A stretch of 64,000 bases of DNA from Haliotis asinina (Eukaryota > Mollusca > Gastropoda > Lepetellida > Haliotidae): assembly GCF_037392515.1 (NCBI RefSeq), contig NC_090292.1, positions 47,667,747 through 47,731,746 on the forward strand, in the 5' to 3' direction. Below, in pieces: positions 9,951 to 21,269 of the stretch. The position numbers were made by a program, and so were the translations under genes. Under the pieces are notes generated by a model that was not told where the DNA came from, ran no database searches, and saw only the letters and a program-made list of their open reading frames with translations. Numbering within the stretch: position 1 is the stretch's first letter; the number at the start of each line of letters is the position of its first letter.

Positions 9951-12799
9951 TACACCCACTTGGGTGTCCCACCTCTTTTGCATCAGATCTCGGATATACG
10001 ATCTAATTGTAGCTTTATGATCAGAGTATGGAATAAGAAGTGGTGTCACAGATTGTTGAGTGCTGCCTTGGCAGCAAGATCGGCCATTGTATTGTCAGAA
10101 ATGCCTACATGGCTGGGTAACCAACAAAAGACGATGTCGTATTGGCCAGTAGCAAGATTATTAAATAATTTCTATTAAAAGTGGATGTTTACATGACAGG
10201 TTTTTAATTGCCCGGAGGCAAGAAAGAGAGTCGGAATAGATAATATACTGTTTATGTCTAGGATGTCTTTCAATATATTTAAGAGACGTTCATATAGCGT
10301 TTGCTTCTGCTGCGAAAAAGGAACTATTATCCGGTAACCTGAAAGATATTGTTCTGGATCCAATGACAGTGGCACAAGCTACTGCGCCACCGTCCTTGGA
10401 CCCATCTGTAAATAAAGATTTGTATGTATTATAGTTACTTTTTAATTGATTATATTCTTGTTTATATTGTAATTCATTTCTTTCTGATTTTTAAACCTTG
10501 TCAGTGTTAGGTCAACTTCGGGTCTAACTAACTGCCAAGGAGGAGACGAAAGTAGACGGGAAGGAGATATATTGGCTAGCTCAATGCCGCAGGCAGACAG
10601 AAAAGGTTTCACTCTAAGTCCAAGAGACGGAACGCTATTTAAAAATATTTCTGGATCTTTATGCGGTTTATACTTTCTGCAGAAATGCAAGCAATTTGTT
10701 TTTGTTATAGAAAATGTAAACCCGTTTTCAAACCATTTTTCAATTTTATTGAGACAACTTTGTAACTGTCTCTCTATTGTATGCATATTTCTACCTCTAC
10801 AAGAAACATTAAAATCATCCACAAATAGTGATCCATCTACTGAATCACTTAAAACCTTAGAAAGACTGTTGATTTTAATACTAAATAAAGTCACAGACAA
10901 AATACTGCCTTGTGGAACACCCTGATCTTGATGAAAGTAGTCTGAGAGGGTTGATCCCACACGTACTTGAAACTGTCTGTCATTTAAAAAAAATAGATAT
11001 AAACTGAGACAAGCGACCTCTCAACCCAAAAGAATATAAATCTTTCAAAATACCATGCTTCCAAGTAGTATCATATGCTTTTTAAAGATCAAACAAGATT
11101 GATACTGCATGTTGTTTTTTAATGAAAATATTTTTAACAAATGATTCCAAAAAACCCAAGTGGTCAGTTGTGCTTCGGTTTTTACGAAAACCACATTGTA
11201 TATCAGTAATCAGATTGTTGTTTCCAAAAACCAGACTAAGCGGTTATTTACCATTCGCTCCATGGTTTTGCAAACGCAGCTAGTTAAGGAAATAGGTCGG
11301 TAATTTGATGGATCTGTATGATCCCTCCCAGGCTTTGAAATGGGAACAACTATGGAGGGAGAAAATGTTATGTTATCCAAATATGGTCAAATATGCCAAG
11401 TAACGTTTCGAGACATGATTCAGGCAAGTGTTTTAAGAGTTGATAGTGGATATCATCAGATCCTGTTGCAGTATCGTGAGCCTGCGATAGCGCAGTATGA
11501 AGTTCATGTAATGAAAATACCTCATTATAATCTTCAGCATTATCAGATTTAAAATTCACTGGTTTCTTCTCTTGGTGTGTTTGATAAGTCTGGAATTTTG
11601 GATGATAATTTGAGGAGGACGAATGTTTAGCAAAAGTTTCACCCAACTTGTTTGCAATATCAGATTTTTCAGTTAGTATGTTATTATCATTTTTGAGATG
11701 CTGAATACTACTGGATTTGGAACCCTTGCCTTTAATTTTTTGGATCATATTCCATACCCTTGACATAGGAGTACGGTAATTTATTTTGGAAACGTAATTT
11801 TTCCAAGGATGAAGTTTAATGTGTTCGAACGTTCTTCGAGCTTTAGCGTAACTGAGTTTTACATTATTTAAGTTATGAACAGTGGGATGAAGACGAAAAT
11901 ATTTCTCTTCTTTCTTCCTCTTTTTCCTAGCCTGTTTGCATTCATCATTAAACCATGGTTTACGGATGTGCGGATTTACAGAGGACTTAGGAAAAGTTTC
12001 ATCAACTATAAGTTTCAGTTTGTCCGAGAACATTTTAATTGGATCAGGTACATCCATGAAAAGGTCTGGTTTAAGTTCCTTAAGGTGGTGGCCTGAAATA
12101 ATGGCCAATTGGCCTATGACAAATTCCATCTTGTTACAGGTGGATCATCGGAAGGGTTAATTGCTGTAAGTACTGTTGGAAAATGGTCACTACCACAAAG
12201 ATCATTATGGACTGACCATTCAAACTCATTATAAACGTTTGAATCAGTGAGTGACAGGTCTAAGGAAGAATATGTTCCCGTTGCAGGATGTAAATATGTG
12301 TCAGAGCCATCATTGAGTATACATAAATTATTATCAGATATAAACTCTTCAAGAACTTTCCCATTACTGTTGGTATCAGCACTTCCCCCATAATGGGTTA
12401 TGACCATTGAGATCACCCATTATGATACAGGGATTTTCTTAATTGGTCATACAAATCTTGAAGATCATTCTGATGGAGAGATATACAAGGAACAAAGAGT
12501 AAGGTTATATGTAAAGTAAGACGAACAGCAACAGCCTGAAGATTGGTTTTAAGAGGAACAGAGCTATGAATTATACCAAGTCTCACCAATATGGAAGATC
12601 CACCAGTGGCTTTGTCACTAGGGGGTAAAAAAGAATGATAAGAATAGTATTTACGCAATTCCAACTTATCATTTTGTTTCAGGTCCGTTTCTTGAAAACT
12701 AAATGTTGATGGTTTAAAATCCTGTGCTAGTAATTGTACTTCATTAAAATTGGTCATAAGTCCTCTGCAATTCCATTGGATTAAGGAGTTATTGTTCAT
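9316..12799 (-). pseudogene. LINE ORF2 (EEP endonuclease, RT, RNase H), broken, copy B
   Basis: ORF2 encodes the enzymes that nick the target and reverse-transcribe the element RNA. From 12799 downward: IQWNCRGLMTN and SFQETDL (endonuclease), SLDLSLTD and CGSDHFPTVL (endonuclease end), CKQARKK linker, YRPISLTSCVCKTMERM, QDQGVPQGSIL and SLFVDDFN (reverse transcriptase), a decayed RNase H at ~9950-10440, and CIPCDEIITVKHILLDC (C-terminal CCHC) ending at 9316. Frameshifts lie near 12415, 12120 and 11350-10960. A deletion joins EIFLNSVPS to LRVKPFLSACGIE, and a second copy of the C-terminal region lies at 9670-9950. The ATG overlaps the ORF1 stop. Confidence 0.88.
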
Positions 12800-13982
12800 T
12801 TAATAGCAGGTGGTAGTACTGGGGACCGACTTGTCCCCTTCCGAGGCGAACTGCTTCTATTTCGCGCACGAGGATGAGGAGTGATGTCCATGTCTTCTAA
12901 AAGTTGAAACTTGTTATAGATCTGTACAGGATCACGTGATCCCTTTTGTATTCGATCAGTTTTTTTGTCTGTAATATACTTTTTGACAAGGATTTTTCAC
13001 AACAGGAGATATTGTTTGTGATTCAGTCTGGCAAGCTGATGTTGCATGGGGTTTATCAACAGTAGAATCTGATGCAATTAAAGTGTGTTTGTCAGCTTTA
13101 ACTGAGGTGAGATCTGTCTGGCATGCAACTGACAGAACAGACTTAGTATTGGGGCGAGCAACAACTGTAGAATATGGTACACCTGATGACTGAGGGGAGG
13201 CTACATTAACTAAACGTTTTGTCTCATGATATGTGACATTCTTTTGGATTTGGATTTTGACAATTTCATATTCACGTTTCCAGACATGGCATGACTTTGA
13301 CGAAGACATATGATCTCCAAGACAATTGCCACATTTTGGAGAAGACAAACAGTCAGAACCTTCATGATCATCTTTACCACATCTATAGCATGTTGAACGA
13401 TTTCTGCAGGATCGAGCACCGTGACCAAACTTTTGACACGTGTAACAATGAAGTGGGTTTGGAATATACTGTTCCACTTCGATGTTACAGTATCCAGCTT
13501 TTATGTATTGTGGGTGTTGGGGTTGAGAAAAAGAAATTAAGTATGTGTTGGTATTCAAAGTTTCTCCATTCTTCTTAAACGTGAATCTTTTAACATGAGT
13601 GACTCCTTGCTATTTCCTTTTCACTCATGTGGGCAAGCCAGCGGTCTCTGTCCCTCAAGATGCCTTTGCTACTGTTCAAAGACTTGTGAGGAGAAACTGA
13701 AACTTCAGTATTTGCAAGCTGTTTTGAGGCTATGAGGGTAGCTGATTGTTTTGCTGTTTTATACTCTATGAGGAGAAACCCTGCTCTAACAGATTGGACA
13801 TCACCAACAAGTCCATAAATTGCTTTTGATGTGGCAAACAGATTTAGCTTGAGTGGTTCACCATCAGTCGAAGATACAACCAAGAATCTACTCCATGTAT
13901 CTGGATATCTGTTTGTGATATTTTCCTCATCAGAGGACAAACACTCATCTAGTGCTCGTTTATGTTTTTTGGGTTGAGCCAC
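12796..13982 (-). pseudogene. LINE ORF1 (Gag-like, CCHC knuckles), broken, copy B
   Basis: ORF1 proteins of this group bind element RNA. The position equivalent to the ATG in copies A, E and F is GTG here (13982-13980, ACCGTGGC), so the start is probably lost. The frame runs through DTWSRFLVVSSTDGEPLKLN and ends early near 13590. It resumes at 13558 with NTYLISFSQPQHP and three knuckles: CYTCQKFGHGARSC, CYRCGKDDHEGSDC and CGNCLGDHMSSSKSC. Downstream come VACQTDLTS and SACQTESQT. A further frameshift near 12956 precedes a C-terminus with EDMDIT and a serine/arginine-rich tail, ending at the TGA that overlaps the ORF2 ATG. Confidence 0.85.
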
Positions 13983-14546
13983 GGTTAATAATAGAAAGTT
14001 CACCATCCCAGCTCCCCACCATCCACCGAGTATCACATGGACAAGGATACTGAACCAAGGATACTGAAATGGTATACTCCAGCAGAAGATTAATAGAAAA
14101 TTAATCGATCTACCAGATTGGCCCATGAGTCACCGCCTTCTGGGCATAAGACTCTAGGCAAAGCTAATAACATCACTTTCCAAATTTACAAGTGTTATAT
14201 GAGTGAAAAGCCGAGGGCAAAATTGAAACAATATAAAATCAAATTTGTGCAATTACATAATCCGCGCACAGGGCTTGGCATGACCAGCCGATTGGTCGAA
14301 CCGGGCCCACTCGACCACCCGTCTAGGTGAAGACAGTACCATAGTGGTGTATTGAGCAATAGGAACACGATTGCAGGCCCCTATTGACCTCAATCACCAG
14401 GATCCCTTCCTCCACCGACACAGGGACGCAACTCACGACAAACGGGTTGGTGGACCAAATATCCCCCCAGGTCCACTACGGGGGTGTTGGCGAGCTCTTG
14501 GCGTTACCCAGCACCCACCAGGAGGAGGTGGTTTGCCACAGGTGCC

Positions 14547-14700
14547 TTGTCGTAAAAGGCGACTAATGGGATCGGGTGATCATGTTCAACGACTTGCTTC
14601 ACACATGTCATTGTATCCTGGTTGCGGAGATCAGTTCTGAAGCTATTGATCACTGGATTGCATCTTTCAAACCCAGAATATTTAGAGACCACTGCCCTAT
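14547..14700 (+). mobile_element. SINE (tail-sharing type), right part split by LINE copy B
   Basis: Directly after LINE copy B the SINE body resumes (ttgtcgtaaaaggcgactaa, gggatcgggtgatcatg, then cacatgtcattg and gatcactggattg). It is truncated near 14700 before the (ACTC)n tail. Together with 8738-8793 it shows the LINE landed in a pre-existing SINE. Confidence 0.75.
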
Positions 14701-15264
14701 TGCTGGTATGTAGACGAGTGTGGCTTTATATATCCGAAGAAGCAAATCGTACACAGTTATTTGTGTACTTTGTTCTCAATTCGATGCTACGGATATTACT
14801 TTCATCATTTTGGAAAACGCGTCATGAAGTAGTAATTTCAGAGAGCACCAAAATGAATTGGAACTGCTGTACGAAGTTGGCAGTATCTAAATTATTCTAA
14901 ATCACTGCTATCTAATTGAAGAAAATTACATAGTTTTATAAATATTTGTATCGTATTGTATTTGTATCGTATCGGCAGTAATAATATCTTGGAAAATAGT
15001 CGTGGCAGAATTTCCACTGTTATGTGAAACTGAAGTCAATCTATCATGTTTGACAAACAAAGAATAACAAAACGTTTCTGTTGTCTTTGATATCATAAAT
15101 GTCGACAATTGTAAGATTGGGCTTGTCAAAAATGAAACGCAACTTTTATGTACAAAACTGATTTGTCAGGGCGTTCTTGGAAAATCTGATGGCATGCAGT
15201 TTTCAGAAATCACAAATTTACGAAGTGAAGATAAAAGTAGCTCCCATTCCATCCCTCAAAGCGA
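14701..15264. other. No gene seen
   Basis: No exon, repeat or recognised motif is visible. The sequence is AT-rich with short (GTATT)-like runs near 14945. Confidence 0.4.
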
Positions 15265-15482
15265 TTGTTCCCCTATGACTGTCGTAAGTCTTACGTTGAA
15301 GTATGGGACTCTAAGCGACTAGCAGGACCGGGTGATCAGGCCCGCGGACTTGGCTGAGAGATTGTATCCCAATTACGTAGATCGATTATCATGCTGTTGA
15401 TCACCGGAATATCTGGTCCAGACTCGGTTTCTTACTGAACGCGGTCATACAGCTACAGTGTGGCTGAATTTGACGTTAAACA
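15265..15482 (+). mobile_element. SINE (tail-sharing type), diverged copy
   Basis: The segments ggaccgggtgatcagg, gacttggctgagag, caattacgtagatcgat, ctggtccagactcgg and gtggctgaatttgacgttaa align in order with the intact SINE at 30935-31203. No TSD or clean ACTC tail was found. Confidence 0.7.
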
Positions 15483-15595
15483 CAAAAACCCAATAATTTC
15501 ATTTCCTGATATTTTAAAAATACATTGTCATAAACTGATTACCTGTAGTGATAGATTGTCGTGTATTTGTTGGTATCACCCTTTACATATAGACC

Positions 15596-15746
15596 GTGTA
15601 GTGGTTAGAGCGCCCGCCCGCAGCGCGGAAGGTCGATGGTACGATTCCGCAGCGGTGTCATACCAAAACACTAATGTATGGTACTTGTTGGTCCCTGTCT
15701 GGCGTTCGGCATTACTGGGTACAACAGGGACTGGTCAGTTCAGAGT
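15596..15746 (+). mobile_element. tRNA-derived SINE (third type), 5' part, split by LINE copy C
   Basis: The head resembles a tRNA promoter: an A box, TGGTTAGAGCG, near 15602 and a B box, GGTACGATTCC, near 15647 with usual spacing. A non-tRNA body follows (ggtacttgttggtccctgtc, then gggactggtcagttcagagt). LINE C interrupts it at 15746, and the body continues at 21832 with cagttcagagtcagtataat. I read it as a SINE rather than a gene because the acceptor-stem pairing is not intact. Confidence 0.7.
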
Positions 15747-16390
15747 TGGCACCCGTGGCGAGCCACCTCCTCGTGGTGGGTGCTGGGTAACGCCAAGAGC
15801 TCGCCAACACCCCCGTGTGGATCCGGGGGCATATTTGGTCCACCAACCTGTTGGCCGTGGGTTGCGGTCTTGTGTCGGAGGAGGACGAGAGTCTGGGGGT
15901 TGAGGGCACTGGGAGCCTGTAACCGCGTTCCCTTTGCTCAACACACCCCTTCGACCCTTACTTCACCTAGACGGGTGGTAGAACTGGCCCGGTTCTATCA
16001 ATCGGCTGGTCACGCCAAGCACTGTGCATGGTAGATATATATTATTTGCACATGTCCTTATTTTTTGGGCCTTGGATATTTTGATCTTGTAAGATACATT
16101 TATTGATTACTATAAATTGCCTAGAGTCCTATGCCAGAAAGCGGTGGCTCATGGGCCAATCTGGCAATATTGACCTCCAAATTCAATATGTGTCCAATTA
16201 AGTGTCACGGGCAGAACCACCCCGGCATTTAATTTGGTATGCAAGTATTGCTATTTGCGTCATAATTGCTGGAGTATAACATCCCTGTATCCCTGGTGTT
16301 GGCATCTTGGAGATCCGGTGCTACTTGACACCGTCCTTGTTGACACTCCATGGTGGGTGGGGAGCAGGGATGCTGAATACTCTTCCTTTC
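15747..16390 (+). promoter_or_regulatory. LINE 5' UTR, probable internal promoter region
   Basis: The first ~285 bp (15747-16030) are GC-rich compared with the rest of the element and are the best-preserved non-coding part across copies A-F. Most LINEs transcribe from an internal promoter at the 5' end. That role is inferred here from position and conservation only; no TATA box or named factor site was identified. Confidence 0.4.
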
Positions 16391-17635
16391 ATGATGTCTT
16401 CCCAACAACCTGGTTCATCTCGCTGTGAAAAAAAGAGGCGTCTGGTTGAAACAGATTGTACACCTGAAACCATTCCTGTAAATGTCGATTCTTGGGCTCG
16501 ATTTATAGTGATTGAGTCTAAGGACTTTCTACCAATCAAACTCAATCCCTTCGCAATTTCAAAAGCTATCTCTGGAAATTGTGGTGCAGTAAAGAACGTT
16601 ACCCGTCTTCGTAGTGGCTCGCTTTTGGTTGAGTGTGCACGGAGACAGCAATCTCTCAATCTGCTGTCTGTCAAGAACTTTGCCAATATCGAGGTTGCTG
16701 TGTCTGTACACAGGACATTGAATTCTTGCCGTGGCATCATACGGGACAAAGCTCGTTGTCTCTGTGATATGTCAGAGAAGGATATAGCTCTTGAACTTGA
16801 GGACCAAGGAGTTACAGCAGTGAAACATTTCACTTTCAAGAAAGATGGTAATATCACTCCAACTAATACTTACCTCTTAACCTTTTCGCGATCTTCTCTT
16901 CCACAGTCAATAAAAGCTGGGTATGTTAACATCGGGGTGGATGTGTATGTCCCCAATCCACTACGGTGTTATAAGTGTCAGCATTTCGGTCATGGGTCTA
17001 ACTCATGTCGAAACCCTGATGTGTGTCATTGCTGTGGTGACCATCATGAGGGTGCAGACTGTGAGCATGACATAAAATGCGCAAACTGTGAAGGCCCACA
17101 TGCAGCTTCATCCAGGTCCTGTCCTGTTTATATACGGGAATCCAAAATAATGAAAATCAAATGCGAAAAGAACATTTCATACCTTGATGCCAAGAAACTA
17201 TTTACAAGTCAAACTTCAACTGCGTTGAACATATCTTATTCTGCGGCAGTCACCCGCACTGTAGCTACATCCTCGACTGCTTGTCAGACTGACTTGACCT
17301 GGGTTCAGTCAGAAAGACCTGTTAATTCAGGAAAAACACTTACTTCAGCAGTCACTCAGTCTACTATCGGGTCTCAGACTGAAATTCAGCCTTCGAAATC
17401 AAAGACGTCTGTTTCACAGCCAGCTCATTCAAAAACAGGTACTGACCAAACAGGAAAGAAGAAAGGAAAAAGGTTAAATAGAAACTATCCACCCATTGTC
17501 CCATCACCTCCAGAGGTCCCGCTACAAAACCCGTTTGAACCTCTGGATATGGAGGTTACTCCTTCCTCACAAGGCAGTCGGAGGAACAGCTCCTCCTCAA
17601 ATACCCGTGGACGATCACCAATTGAGCCACCATGA
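16391..17635 (+). CDS. LINE ORF1, Gag-like RNA-binding protein (copy C, intact)
   Basis: This is a 414-residue open frame and the only uninterrupted LINE ORF in the window. I start it at the MMSSQQPG methionine because the other copies start at the equivalent point; the frame is open for 28 further codons upstream. The N-terminal domain (WARFIVIE, PIKLNPFAISKAI, LRSGSLLVEC, HRTLNSCRGIIRD) is conserved in all copies. Residues ~193-244 hold three zinc knuckles: CYKCQHFGHGSNSC, CHCCGDHHEGADC and CANCEGPHAASSRSC. After them come two QT motifs, TACQTDLTW and GSQTEIQP, and a serine-rich basic C-terminus ending RGRSPIEPP. It should bind element RNA in the cytoplasm. The TGA overlaps the ORF2 ATG as ATGA at 17632-17635. 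Confidence 0.9.
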   Translation: MMSSQQPGSSRCEKKRRLVETDCTPETIPVNVDSWARFIVIESKDFLPIKLNPFAISKAISGNCGAVKNVTRLRSGSLLVECARRQQSLNLLSVKNFANIEVAVSVHRTLNSCRGIIRDKARCLCDMSEKDIALELEDQGVTAVKHFTFKKDGNITPTNTYLLTFSRSSLPQSIKAGYVNIGVDVYVPNPLRCYKCQHFGHGSNSCRNPDVCHCCGDHHEGADCEHDIKCANCEGPHAASSRSCPVYIRESKIMKIKCEKNISYLDAKKLFTSQTSTALNISYSAAVTRTVATSSTACQTDLTWVQSERPVNSGKTLTSAVTQSTIGSQTEIQPSKSKTSVSQPAHSKTGTDQTGKKKGKRLNRNYPPIVPSPPEVPLQNPFEPLDMEVTPSSQGSRRNSSSSNTRGRSPIEPP

Positions 17636-20600
17636 CTCAGTTGGATAATATAATTCAGTGGAATTGCAGAGGGCTTAAAAATAACTTCAGTGAAATACAA
17701 TTACTCATTCAAGACCCTCAACCGTCAGCATTATGTCTTCAAGAAACTTATCTTATAAATACTGATAATTTTAACTTAAGGCGATACACTGATTATCATT
17801 CTTTCTCTCCCCCAGGAGATAAGGCTACTGGAGGCTCTTTTATTTTAGTCCATCAGAGCGTCACTCATAGCCCTCTTACTCTAAAAACGGATCTTCAAGC
17901 TGTTGCTATTCGTCTGACTCTGCACATTGTGCTGACATTGTGCAGTTTGTATATACCTCCCTCTTCCAGTATTCAACAATCAGATCTTCAAAAACCCTTT
18001 GATCAACTTCCGAAGCCATGTCTTATCATGGGTGACCTTAACGGGCACAACCCACTTTGAGGAGGTGTCCATACTAACACCGAAGGTAAACTCCTGGAGG
18101 AATTCATTTCCAATAACAATTTATGTATTTTCAATGATGATTCAGCCACTTATTTACATCCAGCTACGGGAACATATTCTTCCCTGGATCTATCACTTGC
18201 TGACCCCATTTTATATAATGAATTTGAATGGACGGTCCATGATGACCTATGTGGGAGTGATCATTTCCCCACCATTCTGAAAACACTCAACCCTTGTGAT
18301 GATCCACCGATATTTAGATGGAACTTTGCCAAGGCTGACTGGTCGTTATATAAAATATTGTGTAATGATGACTTAAAACCTGATGTTTTTGTGAACAGCG
18401 AAGATCCAATACAGTTGTTTTCCGATTTATTGAATGGCATCGCTGACCAAACTATACCTAAGTTCTCTGCAGTTCCACATATCCGTAAGCCATGGTTCAA
18501 CAATGAATGTAAACAGGCCAGGAAAAAGTATTTTCGCCGACACCCTACTGTACATAATCTTGACAAAGTCAAAATTTTAAATGCCAAGGCTAGACGTTCT
18601 TTTAAACAAAATAAGCGTCAGACTTGGCGAAATTATGTATCGAAAATCAATTCACGCACGCCTATGTCAAAAGTGTGGAACATGATTCAAAGAATAAAGG
18701 GCAAAGGTTCTAAATCTACTGTTCACCATCTGAAAGATGGTGATAATTTATTAACAAATAAATCTGACATTGCCTATAAACTTGGTGAAACTCTCGCCAA
18801 GCATTCATCTTCATCAAATTATGTCCCTCAGTTTCAAAAGTTTCAGAAACATCAGGAGAGGAAAAGATTAAATTTTACCTCAGAAAACGGTGAGGATTAT
18901 GATGAATTATTTTCAATACATGAACTACATACCGCCCTTGAGCAAGCTCATAATACAGCAACAGGGGCTGACAACATCCACTATCAGCTCCTGAAGCACT
19001 TGCCTGAATCGTGTCTGGAAACACTGCTAAATATTTTTGATTCAATATGGACTTCAGGGAAGTTCCCATCTTCCTGGCGTAATGCCATTGTAGTCCCGAT
19101 TCCAAAACCTGGCCGGGATCATACTGATCCATCAAATTATAGACCAATCTCTTTAACGAGTTGTGTCTGTAAAACCATGGAACGAATGGTAAACAATAGA
19201 TTAACCTGGTATCTGGAAACCAATAACCTTATAACAAATATTCAATGTGGTTTCAGGAAAAATCGTAGTGTCATTGACCATTTGGTACGTCTAGAATCCT
19301 TTGTCAAAAATGCAGTATCGATATTCTTTGATTTGGAGAAAGCATACGATACCACTTGGAAGCATGGCATTTTAAAGGATTTACATGACTTCGGTTTAAG
19401 GGGTCGTTTGCCTCTTTTTATATCACAATTTTTTAAAAGACAGGCAGTTTCAAGTCCGAGTAGGTTCTACCCTGTCTGATCATTACAATCAGGATCAGGG
19501 TGTTCCGCAAGGCAGCATTTTGTCTGTGACCTTATTTAATATCAAGATCAACAGTTTATCCAAGGTTTTAAACGATTCAATAGATGGATCACTTTTCGTG
19601 GATGATTTTAATATTTCCTGTCGCGGTAAGAATATGCATACTATTGAACGGCAACTGCAATTATGTTTAAACAAAATAAATAAATGGTGTCTTGAGAATG
19701 GTTATAAATTTTCTAAGACAAAAAGTAATTGCATCAATTTCTGCCGTAAGTATAAACCACATAAGGACCCAGAATTATTTTTAAATGGCACTCCTATCAA
19801 AGTCGTTAAGAAGGCCAAGTTCTTAGGTTTGATTTTCGACTCTCATTTAACTTTTCTTCCGCATATCAAATCCCTGAAAACTAAATGTCTGAAGGCACTT
19901 GATCTATTGAAAGTTGTGTCAAACTCAAAATGGGGAGGGGATCAAGCTACTCTCCTGCACCTATACCGTTCACTTGTCCGTTCGAAGCTTGATTATGGCT
20001 CCATCATTTATGGTGGAGCCTGTAAAAGCAATCTACAACTCCTTGATTCCATCCACCACCAAGGTCTGAGCCTTTGTCTTGGGTCGTTCCGAACTTCTCC
20101 TATTGACAGTCTCTATGTGGACCATCTCTTACACAGCGCCGTATCAAATTAGCTTTACAATATAATACAAAACTATACTCTAACGAATCCAACCCTGCTT
20201 TTAACTGTGTTTTCGATCCTCTTTATGAGCATTTATACAACAAAAAACCTTCTCTTGTTCCGCCTCTTGGGCACAGAATTAAACCATTCATTTCTGCTGC
20301 CGGCATTGAGCTGAAAAGTATAGCGCCTTCTCGACTTCTTTCTTCTCCTCCTTGGCAATTAGTGAGGCCACAAGTTGACCTCACATTAACAAAGTTAAAA
20401 AAATCAGACACAAACGAATTACAATATAAACAAGAGTTTATGCAATTAAAAAATAATTATAGTACATACAAATCCTTATTTACAGATGGGTCCCAGGATG
20501 GTGGCACAGTTGCTCGTGCCACTGTCATTGGATCCAGAACAATATCTTCTCGATTACCTGATAACAGCTCCATTTTCACTGCAGAAGCAAACGCAATATT

Positions 20601-21269
20601 AACGGCTCTTCAATATATTCAAAGACATCCTAATCATGTACAGTATATAATTTTTTCTGACTCTCTTTCTTGCCTTCAGGCTATTAAAAATTTGTCTTGT
20701 AAACACTTTTAATTGACATAATTGAATTGTATAATGATCTTGCAACTGGCCAGTGCGACATCGTCTTTTGTTGGTTACCCAGCCATGTAGGTTTTTCTGG
20801 GAATGCAATGGCCGATCTTGCTGCTAAGGCTGCACTCAACAAATCTGTGACACCACTTCTTACTCCATACAGTGACTATAAAGCTAGCATTAGAACTTAC
20901 ATTCGTGATCTGATGCAAAAGAAATGGGACACGCAAGTGGGAATAAATAAATTACATGCCATAAAACCTTATATTGGTTACACTCACTTGGGCTGTCAGT
21001 CCAGATTTGAAGAGGTCATTATGCGACGATGTCGCATTGGCCATATGCGTTACAACCACAGTTATTTACTGAAAGGCGATGATCCTCCGTTTTGTATCCC
21101 TTGTGATGAGAGAACCACGGTCAAGCATATCCTGCTTGACTGTGCTGAATTCTCCATCATAAGGGATAACTATTTCAATGTCAAAACAATGAAGGATCTT
21201 TTTAGCACAGTTAGTACTCATTTAATTCTTGGATTTTTAAAAGAAATTGATTTTCTTATTGAATTGTAA
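17632..21269 (+). pseudogene. LINE ORF2 polyprotein, broken (copy C)
   Basis: It starts at the ATG overlapping the ORF1 stop. EEP endonuclease residues are present: IIQWNCRG, LQETYL, GDLNGHNPL, SLDLSLAD and GSDHFPTI. A TGG-to-TGA change gives a stop at 18058-18060 just after HNPL. The frame then runs open to ~19440 through YRPISLTSC and FFDLEKAYDTTW. A one-base insertion breaks it, and it resumes with QDQGVPQGSIL and SLFVDDFNIS (RT active site). Further frameshifts lie near 20118 and 20706. RNase H residues remain: FTDGS, TAEANA, FSDSLS and NAMADLAA. The C-terminus has CIPCDERTTVKHILLDC. In-frame losses of 5 and 7 residues relative to copy F are also seen. Confidence 0.92.

Larger units (their letters stand above)
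8794..14546 (-). mobile_element. LINE copy B: 5'-complete, TSD-flanked, internally rearranged
   Basis: This is a minus-strand LINE with its 5' end at 14546 (GGCACCTGTGGCAAACC) and its 3' tail at 8794. It is flanked by the 12 bp TSD CTTGTCGTAAAA and inserted into a SINE. It contains the 5' UTR (14547 down to ~13983), ORF1, ORF2 and the 3' UTR. Two structural changes stand out. The last ~100 codons of ORF2 are present twice (9316-9600 and 9670-9950), and ~460 bp between reverse transcriptase and RNase H are missing near 10617. ORF1 resembles that of copy C more than that of E or F. Confidence 0.9.

Noticed and set aside
10572..10925. 117-codon plus-strand frame
   Set aside because: It is antisense to the reverse-transcriptase segment of LINE copy B.
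14371..14640. Recurrent antisense frame over the LINE 5' UTR (QAPIALNHQDPFLHRHR-like) in copies A, B and D
   Set aside because: It recurs only because the 5' UTR itself is conserved. Copies C and F read differently, and there is no sign of codon-level constraint.
15596..15665. tRNA gene
   Set aside because: A and B boxes are present, but the acceptor and anticodon arms do not pair well and a SINE body follows directly.
15678..16034. 118-codon and 147-codon plus-strand frames in the LINE C 5' UTR
   Set aside because: They overlap each other in different frames, cross the SINE/LINE junction and are not maintained in copies D and F.
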